A stretch of 12,367 nucleotides of DNA from Entomomonas sp964395065. GTDB lineage: Bacteria > Pseudomonadota > Gammaproteobacteria > Pseudomonadales > Pseudomonadaceae. Numbering within the stretch: the first letter of the stretch is position 1; the number at the start of each line of letters is the position of its first letter. Below, one piece after another: positions 1-6,191 of the stretch. The notes beneath the pieces were generated by a model, which saw only the letters and a list, made by a program, of their open reading frames with translations, ran no database searches and was not told where the DNA came from. The stretch lies in contig CAYNAM010000075.1 of the NCBI GenBank assembly GCA_964395065.1, positions 1 to 12,367 of the forward strand. Direction: 5' to 3'. The translations under genes and the position numbers were made by a program.

Positions 1-246
1 ACAATTACTATCGCCAGTGTGGATAATGTTTTAATTGTGCCTAAGGTTGCCTTAAAAGATGGGCATGATGGCGTTTATGTCGATGTATTGAACGCTGACG
101 GTTTAACCGTAACCCCTAAAAAAGTAACAATAGGGTTAACGGATAATATTAGTGCAGAAGTACTTTCTGGCCTGCAAGAGGGGGAGCGTGTAGTGACAAT
201 GATGATGTCTCCTTCAGTAATGCAAGACACTATTTTAGCCCCATAG
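1..246 (+). CDS. macA: MacA-like periplasmic adaptor subunit, C-terminal fragment
   Basis: This is the 3' end of a gene whose reading frame is open from the first base, leaving about 81 residues before a TAG stop. The visible part contains a VLIVPKVAL segment and a later VTIGLTDN...EVLSGLQEGERVV segment. Both are typical of the C-terminal membrane-proximal domain of HlyD/MacA-family adaptors, which link an inner-membrane transporter to an outer-membrane TolC-type channel. A macB gene begins 14 bases after the stop, so the two are almost certainly co-transcribed and work as one pump. The N-terminal anchor, coiled-coil hairpin and lipoyl domains lie outside the window, so the substrate class cannot be judged from this gene. 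The family call rests mainly on the C-terminal motifs plus the neighbour. A GTG at 19 lies in frame but is an internal Val codon, not a start. Confidence 0.85.
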   Translation, partial: TITIASVDNVLIVPKVALKDGHDGVYVDVLNADGLTVTPKKVTIGLTDNISAEVLSGLQEGERVVTMMMSPSVMQDTILAP

Positions 247-260
247 CCGAGATTAATACC

Positions 261-2201
261 ATGTCAATGATAGAGGTGTCTAATCTAACTAAATATTTTG
301 GGGAGGCTAATAATCGAGTTGCTGTTCTAAAGGATGTCAATTTGTCCATTGAGTCTGGTGAGTTTATTGCGATTATTGGGCAGTCAGGCTCAGGAAAAAC
401 GACGCTAATGAATACATTAGGCTGCTTAGATACGCCATCATCAGGTTCTTATAAGATTGATGGGCGAGAGGTGAGTTCATTATCTTCTAATGAGTTAGCT
501 AAAATACGAGGTGAAAAGTTTGGTTTTATTTTTCAACGCTATAACTTATTATCAAGTTTATCAGCATTGGATAATGTCGCCTTACCAGCTATCTATTTAG
601 GCATTGGTCAAGCTCAGCGTGTTCATAGGGCTAAAAAATTATTAACAGATTTAGGGTTAGGCGATAAGTTAAAAAATAAGCCACATGAGTTGTCTGGTGG
701 GCAACAGCAACGGGTAAGTATTGCACGGGCTCTGATGAATGGTGGTCAGATTATTTTAGCCGATGAACCAACCGGCGCTTTAGACTCACAAAGTGGCAAG
801 ATGGTCATGCAGGTTTTAACAGAGTTACATCGGTTAAACCATACTATTATTTTGGTGACACATGACCCTCAAATAGCAAAGTACGCACACCGTGTGATAG
901 AGATAAAAGATGGTAATATTATATCGGATATAAGAAAACATCCTTTGGATGTGAACACAGTAAAAGAAAAAACATCTAAACAAAAATATAACTCTTTTAT
1001 TTTTTATAAAGATCAGTTAGTAGAGTCATTTAAAATGTCTATTCAGGCTATTTTGGCTCATAAATTACGCTCAATATTGACCATGTTAGGTATTATTATT
1101 GGTATTGCCTCTGTGGTTTCTGTTGTGGCTTTGGGGAGGGGATCCCAAGAAAAAATACTGGCTGATATTAGTTCATTAGGTACTGATACGATAACGATTT
1201 ATCCAGGTAGTGGTGCGGGTGATATTTATTCGAGTAGGGTGACCTCTTTGAGTATTGATGATGCACAAGAGCTTGCAAGGTTAAACTATTTAGGTGGTGT
1301 AAGCCCCACAGCTAGTGCTTCAGGTATTTTAGTATTTAATAATATATCTGTTAATGCGCAAGTGACAGGTGTTAATGAGCAATATGCTCATATCAAAGGC
1401 TTGAAGTTAACAGAAGGACGTTTTTTTAGTAACGAAGATGTTATTAACAATAATGCAGTCGTCGTGATCGATAATAATACAAAATTACGCCTTTTCTCAT
1501 CATCTAATGCGATAGGAAAAGTGATTTTGTTTAATAAGCAACCATTAGATGTGATCGGGGTTACTGCCCCAAGCTCTGGTTTTATGGCAGGAAGCAATAA
1601 TTTAGAGTTATGGATTCCTTATACGACGGTCATGACAAGGTTTTTGGGGAGTCAAAATATCACGTCGATTATAGTAAAAGTAAAAGAGAGTTTAAGTACT
1701 CAAATAGCAGACCAAGGCGTTAAAAAGTTTTTGACTGTTAAACATGGTACGGAAGATTTTTATACAGCAAGTATGGACTCAATCAAACAAACCATACAGA
1801 GTACAACCAATACCATGACTCTACTAATTTCTTGTATTGCCTTAATTTCTTTGGTAGTTGGAGGAATTGGTGTAATGAATATTATGTTAGTATCAGTCAC
1901 AGAAAGAACGAAAGAGATTGGCGTAAGAATGGCTATAGGTGCTAGAGAGTATAGTATATTAGAGCAGTTCTTAATTGAAGCTGTTTTAATTTGTTTAATA
2001 GGAGGAGGGTTAGGTATTGGTCTTTCTTATTTAATTGGCCTTGTCTTTAGTTATTTGCTAGATGGTTTCCCCTTTTTATTTTCATTAGACTCAATTATTG
2101 TAGCGCTTTGCTGTTCGACACTCATCGGTGTGATTTTTGGTTTTATGCCAGCACGTAATGCCTCAAAGTTGAATCCTATTGTGGCGCTATCTAGAGAGTA
2201 G
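261..2201 (+). CDS. macB: MacB-type ABC transporter, fused ATPase and permease
   Basis: This gene encodes 646 residues, close to the usual MacB length of about 650. The N-terminal ATPase domain (about 1-230) shows Walker A GQSGSGKT (40-47), signature LSGGQQQR (144-151), Walker B IILADEPT (164-171) and the switch His in THD (201). The permease half has one membrane helix near 268-292, a large periplasmic domain (about 293-515) and three more helices towards the C-terminus, ending in an FMPARNASKLNPIVAL segment typical of the MacB/FtsX family. MacB homodimers couple ATP hydrolysis to export through MacA and an outer-membrane channel. Known family substrates include macrolides, enterotoxin, peptides and, for Pseudomonas PvdT, siderophore, so 'macrolide' is only a family label. 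The ribosome site is weak (GAGA at 249-252); an in-frame ATG at 267 is an alternative start. No TolC-like gene follows within the window. Confidence 0.93.
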   Translation: MSMIEVSNLTKYFGEANNRVAVLKDVNLSIESGEFIAIIGQSGSGKTTLMNTLGCLDTPSSGSYKIDGREVSSLSSNELAKIRGEKFGFIFQRYNLLSSLSALDNVALPAIYLGIGQAQRVHRAKKLLTDLGLGDKLKNKPHELSGGQQQRVSIARALMNGGQIILADEPTGALDSQSGKMVMQVLTELHRLNHTIILVTHDPQIAKYAHRVIEIKDGNIISDIRKHPLDVNTVKEKTSKQKYNSFIFYKDQLVESFKMSIQAILAHKLRSILTMLGIIIGIASVVSVVALGRGSQEKILADISSLGTDTITIYPGSGAGDIYSSRVTSLSIDDAQELARLNYLGGVSPTASASGILVFNNISVNAQVTGVNEQYAHIKGLKLTEGRFFSNEDVINNNAVVVIDNNTKLRLFSSSNAIGKVILFNKQPLDVIGVTAPSSGFMAGSNNLELWIPYTTVMTRFLGSQNITSIIVKVKESLSTQIADQGVKKFLTVKHGTEDFYTASMDSIKQTIQSTTNTMTLLISCIALISLVVGGIGVMNIMLVSVTERTKEIGVRMAIGAREYSILEQFLIEAVLICLIGGGLGIGLSYLIGLVFSYLLDGFPFLFSLDSIIVALCCSTLIGVIFGFMPARNASKLNPIVALSRE

Positions 2202-2270
2202 TTTTTTCTAAATTGTTATTAATCGTTGTGATAGAGATTATAAAAGACTGAAATATTTGTTATATATTAA

Positions 2271-2310
2271 AGGTTTCTCTTCGATGATTGAATAACCTAT
2301 AATACTTTAG
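2271..2310 (+). promoter_or_regulatory. Candidate promoter and dyad upstream of the scs cluster
   Basis: A perfect TATAAT lies at 2298-2303 in the gap between macB and the small membrane-protein gene. The bases 16-18 upstream do not resemble TTGACA (TTTCTC region, 2274-2279), so the -35 element is poor. A 5-bp inverted repeat, AGGTT (2271-2275) and AACCT (2294-2298), separated by 18 bases, sits across the space where -35 and spacer would be and touches the -10 box. A good -10, a poor -35 and an overlying dyad would fit an activator-dependent promoter, but 5-bp arms in AT-rich DNA can occur by chance. This would drive the genes from 2341 to 6078. Confidence 0.35.
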
Positions 2311-2340
2311 ATTAATGATAATTAACTTAATAAGATTAAT

Positions 2341-2739
2341 GTGAAAATACGCGCAATAAATAACAAGCTGCCTTTTGTTTTAGTGCTTGCATGTCTGATA
2401 ATGATGATGTGTACAATGCAGCATGCCTTTTTATTGAATACGAAATTGTCTAATGTTCCTAGTAAACCTACTTATTTAGAACAAATGAACTATCAAGCTG
2501 TGTCTTCTGATAGCTTTGTAACTGATAGTGCTTTAAGCTCGCTAAGCTGTGAGTTAAGCAAAAAATCACTGTCCTTTTCCTTAGGATTATTATTGTTCTT
2601 ATGTTTTTTTAGTGTTGTTGGTATTTTAGCTTGGCTTTTGGTTTTACTACAGCATAAAACATCAGTCGCTTTTATCAATAATATTATACGTCCTCCCCGC
2701 CAACGAATTCATCTGAGGCATTGCGTTTTCCGAGAATAA
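2341..2739 (+). CDS. Small two-helix membrane protein heading the scs cluster, function unknown
   Basis: This encodes 132 residues from a GTG codon; an in-frame stop at 2323-2325 limits how far upstream the start can be, and no good ribosome site is visible, so the start is uncertain (an ATG run at 2401-2409 is an alternative). I do not recognise the family with confidence. One hydrophobic segment spans about residues 10-31 and includes potential soft-metal ligands Cys18, Met21-23, Cys24, Met26 and His28. A polar, Ser-rich stretch follows, then a second helix near 77-104 and a basic tail ending RIHLRHCVFRE, with His124, His127 and Cys128. It ends 56 bases before scsB and is followed by the rest of the scs genes on the same strand. 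By position it resembles the small ScsA-type proteins that precede scsBCD elsewhere, but I cannot show homology. A role in copper handling or in supporting ScsB is inference from context. Confidence 0.65.
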   Translation: MKIRAINNKLPFVLVLACLIMMMCTMQHAFLLNTKLSNVPSKPTYLEQMNYQAVSSDSFVTDSALSSLSCELSKKSLSFSLGLLLFLCFFSVVGILAWLLVLLQHKTSVAFINNIIRPPRQRIHLRHCVFRE

Positions 2740-2795
2740 ATAGCGACTGTTAATTGATAACAGTTAATACAGCTTATATTTTTGGAGAAAATCTT

Positions 2796-4817
2796 ATGCG
2801 GTTTTTAGTAAGATTCGTTCTGGTATGCAGTGCATTGCTTACGCCATTGCTTTCTTATGCAATGGATGATGACTGGCAACTAACGAATAATCATCATGCT
2901 CAAGTAAATTTTAGAGCTCATACGGCTACGTCTTCTGATGAGGTGCGTTTATTAGTGGACATCTCTTTAGAGGAAGGATGGAAAACCTATTGGCGTTCGC
3001 CCGGTACGGGAGGAGAAGCTCCCAGTATTCAGTGGAAGACATTGGGTATTTCTAGTCTATGGTCTTGGCCAACACCCACTCGGTTTGATGTATTAGGCAT
3101 TAAAACCATAGGTTATACTCATGCCGTTTCGTTTCCTATTGATATCAAAGGAAATACTCCTAGCACTTTAGAAGGAACACTTGTCTTACCTGTTTGTAGC
3201 AATGTTTGCGTTATTGAGGATTATCCTTTTTCTGTTTCTATTGAGAGAGAACAAGATAAAACCTTTGACAGCGATTATGTGATGGCATTAGCTAAGGTTC
3301 CTGTTTCAGAAGGGCTTGTTACACAGGTTGAAACAGGCTATAGGCAAGGTGAGTTACAGTTCATTCTGGAGCAAAAAGGGCAGTGGCAAAAGCCAGAGCT
3401 TTATATGGATTCCCTCTCAGAGGTTAATTTTGGAGAACCTAAGGTTAAGTTTGAAGGACATTTAGTTTATGTGTCTATTCCTGTTACTGATGATTGGGGA
3501 GATAAAGCGCGTGATATTCAAGGGGAAGATATTTCTTTTGTTGTCGTTGATAATCAAGTCGCTCAAGAGTTAAAAGCAGTGGTTGGAAATGGCTCAATCA
3601 TTGACGAAAAAGTTAGTACATCAGGATTTTGGAACGCCATGATAATGGCTTTGATCGGTGGCTTGATTCTTAATTTTATGCCCTGTGTTTTACCTGTACT
3701 GGGTATTAAGATAAATAATATTTTAAATGCCAACTTAACCGATTATAAAGAAGTGCGCGGCCAGTTTATGGCGTCTTGGATGGGGATTATCTTCTCATTT
3801 GTAGTCCTCGCTGCCTTGATGACTGTGCTTAGAATGACAGGAAGTGTATTGGGCTGGGGAATACAATTTCAAAACCCTTGGTTTATTGGGGTGATGGTTA
3901 TTGTGACAGCAATATTCACGGCTAATTTATTTGATTTATTTAATATACATTTAAACTCATCAATTAATACTAAGTTAGCAACGCATAAAAAGAAAGGATT
4001 AGCTGGCGCGTTTTTAGAGGGAGCATTTGCAACCTTGTTGGCAACTCCTTGCTCTGCACCTTTTTTAGGAACTGCTGTGGCTTTTGCATTGGCTGCACCT
4101 TTACCGATGTTATGGGGGCTTTTTATCGCGTTAGGATTTGGGATGGGATTACCCTGGTTACTTATTGCCATTTATCCAAAGTGTGCGATGTTACTGCCTA
4201 AACCTGGGCGCTGGATGAATACATTAAGAGTCGTGTTGGGTGTTCTGATGTTGTTGTCGTGTCTATGGCTACTAAGCCTTATGGCTGCACACATTGGCCA
4301 AGTAATCACGGTCATTGTTGGCGGCGGCTTCTTATTGGCGCTGCTTGGTATGATTGCCTATCGTTATTCTTTTAAAAATGCATTTTATATTTTTATTATC
4401 AGTGGAGTTTTTGCAGTAGGCTTAGTGTTTTTAACAATGAATCCTCTTTCTCAGAATAAGGACAATATCAATTGGCAACCGCTAACAACACAGGCTATTA
4501 ATGAGGCGTTAAGTGCCAAAAAACGTATTTTTATAGATGTAACTGCTGATTGGTGTATCACTTGTAAAGTTAATAAGATTAATGTGATTTTTGATCCTGA
4601 AGTGCAAAAAGCTTTACAAGCGGATGATGTTGTTGCTCTTCGTGGAGACTGGACAACGCGATCAGATGATATCTCTAACTTTTTACGGGAAAATAAAAGT
4701 TTTGCAATTCCCTTTAACAAAGTAATGGGGCCTAATCTTATACAAGGCCAAACATTGCCAACAATACTCACAAAAGACAGTGTACTTGAAACACTTAAAC
4801 AAGCAAAAAAGGAATAA
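2796..4817 (+). CDS. scsB: ScsB/DsbD-family transmembrane thiol-disulfide reductase
   Basis: This encodes 673 residues from the ATG at 2796, chosen because GGAG at 2784-2787 lies 8 bases upstream and a signal peptide then begins at residue 1 (likely cleavage after Ala22). An upstream in-frame TTG at 2754 lacks such support. The N-terminal periplasmic domain carries a redox Cys pair, Cys134 and Cys138 (CSNVC). A multi-helix membrane domain follows, with Cys297 in FMPCVLP and Cys419 in ATPCSAP, the paired membrane cysteines of the DsbD core. A C-terminal thioredoxin-like domain (about 565-673) has a WCITC motif, Cys587 and Cys590. This is the full DsbD/ScsB relay, which takes electrons from cytosolic thioredoxin and passes them to periplasmic partners. 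The extended N-terminal domain and the scsC and scsD neighbours favour ScsB over classical DsbD. The next gene begins 3 bases after the stop. Confidence 0.88.
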   Translation: MRFLVRFVLVCSALLTPLLSYAMDDDWQLTNNHHAQVNFRAHTATSSDEVRLLVDISLEEGWKTYWRSPGTGGEAPSIQWKTLGISSLWSWPTPTRFDVLGIKTIGYTHAVSFPIDIKGNTPSTLEGTLVLPVCSNVCVIEDYPFSVSIEREQDKTFDSDYVMALAKVPVSEGLVTQVETGYRQGELQFILEQKGQWQKPELYMDSLSEVNFGEPKVKFEGHLVYVSIPVTDDWGDKARDIQGEDISFVVVDNQVAQELKAVVGNGSIIDEKVSTSGFWNAMIMALIGGLILNFMPCVLPVLGIKINNILNANLTDYKEVRGQFMASWMGIIFSFVVLAALMTVLRMTGSVLGWGIQFQNPWFIGVMVIVTAIFTANLFDLFNIHLNSSINTKLATHKKKGLAGAFLEGAFATLLATPCSAPFLGTAVAFALAAPLPMLWGLFIALGFGMGLPWLLIAIYPKCAMLLPKPGRWMNTLRVVLGVLMLLSCLWLLSLMAAHIGQVITVIVGGGFLLALLGMIAYRYSFKNAFYIFIISGVFAVGLVFLTMNPLSQNKDNINWQPLTTQAINEALSAKKRIFIDVTADWCITCKVNKINVIFDPEVQKALQADDVVALRGDWTTRSDDISNFLRENKSFAIPFNKVMGPNLIQGQTLPTILTKDSVLETLKQAKKE

Positions 4818-4820
4818 ATA

Positions 4821-5549
4821 ATGAAATTAACGCATTATGTGGTTTTTATCTCTCTATTGACGATGGCTACAAGTTTATGGGCTAAGGCTTTTACTCCGGA
4901 GCAAGAGGCGCGTATTAGAGAAATAGTACGTGAAACGATGGTGAATGAACCTAAAGTATTGGAGGAGGCTATTATAAGCTTTCAAAATTATCAGTCGCAA
5001 CAACAAACCAAGCAACTGGCTGATGTGATAAAGCAAAATAGTGAAAAGTTGTATAACGATCCCAGTAGCCCCCGCATGGGTGCAAAAAAACCGCTCGTTA
5101 CATTGGTTGTTTTTACGGATTATAATTGTCCATACTGCAAACAATTTGATCCTGTTTTAGAGAGAATCGTTAAGGAAAATCCAGAAATAGCATTAATTGT
5201 TAAGTTTTTACCTTTTAAAGGCGCAACTTCTGTCAAATCAGCTGCTGAGGCCACAGTAATATGGGAGCAAGCCCCTGATAAGTTTTGGGCATTGAATGAA
5301 CTGCTTTTTAAGTTTAAAGGGATGCACACAGAACAATCAATTACTAAGGCTAAAGAAAAAGTGGGTCTAGCAACGATAAACAGTGGTGAAAAACAGATGG
5401 ATACGTTGAGAGCTAATTTCGCCTTGGCTTCTGCTCTAAGCGTACAGGGTACTCCCTTTCTTTTAGTGGGTGATATGCCAGTGTCTGGTGCTGTTTCTTA
5501 TGAAGAGTTAAACAAGATAGTCAAACAACAAATTAAACAGGCTAAATAA
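4821..5549 (+). CDS. scsC: ScsC-like DsbA-family periplasmic thiol-disulfide protein
   Basis: This encodes 242 residues. A signal peptide is evident at residues 1-21 (cleavage near LWA-KA). An Ala/Glu/Gln-rich helical segment (about 24-70) precedes the thioredoxin fold, as in ScsC proteins where that extension can drive oligomerisation. The active site is CPYC (Cys103, Cys106) and the cis-proline is Pro212 in GTPF; a Thr before the cis-Pro is typical of isomerase-like rather than strongly oxidising members. Such proteins act in the periplasm as thiol reductases or isomerases and are kept reduced by ScsB, encoded 3 bases upstream. AAGGA just before the scsB stop gives a ribosome site, so translation is probably coupled. 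Whether this one is trimeric like Proteus ScsC or monomeric cannot be decided by eye. DsbG/DsbA-like is the alternative label. Confidence 0.83.
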   Translation: MKLTHYVVFISLLTMATSLWAKAFTPEQEARIREIVRETMVNEPKVLEEAIISFQNYQSQQQTKQLADVIKQNSEKLYNDPSSPRMGAKKPLVTLVVFTDYNCPYCKQFDPVLERIVKENPEIALIVKFLPFKGATSVKSAAEATVIWEQAPDKFWALNELLFKFKGMHTEQSITKAKEKVGLATINSGEKQMDTLRANFALASALSVQGTPFLLVGDMPVSGAVSYEELNKIVKQQIKQAK

Positions 5550-5562
5550 AGAGGGTATTTAG

Positions 5563-6078
5563 TTGAAACAAAAAATAGTTTCAATTCTAAAACAAGTGCT
5601 TATATTTTTAGTGCTTGTTTTTTTAATGACCTTGGTATTGGATTGGTTTCGTTCGCCTAGTTATCCTGATAATTTTGCAAAGCAAAAATTTACTACCATC
5701 ACAGGTAAGCAATATACATTGAATGAGCTAAGCCAAGAAAAACCATTGTTAATTTATGTCTGGGCTAGCTGGTGCAGTATTTGTCGTTTGACGACACCTA
5801 GTGTCAGTGAGTTACATAATGACGGATATAATGTTATTTCTATAGCCATGAGATCAGGAGATGATAATAAGATACTTACGTACCTTGATAAAAAAGATAT
5901 TTCAATCCCTGTGATTAACGATAGTAAAGGGCATTTAATGCGTGCTTGGAAAGTTGCTGTGACACCTACCTTTATCATTATAGATAAAGGGCGGGTTATT
6001 TATTCAACGACAGGATGGACGAGTAAGTTGGGTTTAAAATTACGCTTGATGGCGGTTGGTTTAATCAACAAGGTTTAA
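5563..6078 (+). CDS. scsD: ScsD-like membrane-anchored thioredoxin-family protein
   Basis: This encodes 171 residues from a TTG start at 5563, supported by GAGGG at 5551-5555 seven bases upstream and by the absence of a better ATG or GTG before the membrane anchor. One N-terminal helix (about 9-29) is followed by a TlpA/ResA-type thioredoxin domain with the motif WCSIC (Cys71, Cys74) and a VTPTF cis-proline segment further on. The domain is expected to face the periplasm, tethered to the inner membrane, completing the ScsB-ScsC-ScsD set encoded in tandem here. It starts 13 bases after the scsC stop. The TTG start may lower its yield relative to its neighbours. The C-terminus (TGWTSKLGLKLRL...) is complete. 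Exact partner and direction of electron flow are not shown by the sequence; a cytochrome-c-maturation thioredoxin is the main alternative, but the context argues for ScsD. Confidence 0.82.
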   Translation: MKQKIVSILKQVLIFLVLVFLMTLVLDWFRSPSYPDNFAKQKFTTITGKQYTLNELSQEKPLLIYVWASWCSICRLTTPSVSELHNDGYNVISIAMRSGDDNKILTYLDKKDISIPVINDSKGHLMRAWKVAVTPTFIIIDKGRVIYSTTGWTSKLGLKLRLMAVGLINKV

Positions 6079-6155
6079 CCGTTGATCACGCCATGTCAGA
6101 TGTGATGAGCCTTATCATCTAGTTTATTTATCCATAAGCTATTTTTGTTGGAGAG

Positions 6156-6190
6156 ATTTAGAGATCGCTAGATTATAGCGATCTCTAAAT
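6156..6190. terminator. Perfect 15-bp hairpin at the convergent gene junction
   Basis: Arms ATTTAGAGATCGCTA (6156-6170) and its exact reverse complement (6176-6190) flank a 5-base loop GATTA. It lies between scsD, which ends at 6078, and the minus-strand gene whose stop codon begins at 6192, the place where a shared bidirectional terminator is expected. Neither strand has a T-run after the stem; only the outer AT pairs supply weak U-rich sequence. It may therefore act as a transcript-end stabiliser or need a cofactor. Confidence 0.6.
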
Positions 6191-6191
6191 A

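Noticed and set aside
2188..2210. Terminator after macB (CTATCTAGAGAGTAG followed by six Ts)
   Set aside because: The T-run is suggestive but the stem pairs only three to four bases with a mismatch, too weak to support.
2310..2328. Possible Fur box around GATTAATGATAATTAAC before the small membrane-protein gene
   Set aside because: Aligned by eye it matches only about 12 of 19 consensus positions, and the match is nearly all A and T in an AT-rich gap; the right half-site is poor.
1..6078. A single functional system joining macAB and the scs genes
   Set aside because: They share a strand, but a 139-base gap with its own candidate promoter separates them and no shared substrate or partner is visible; adjacency alone is not enough.
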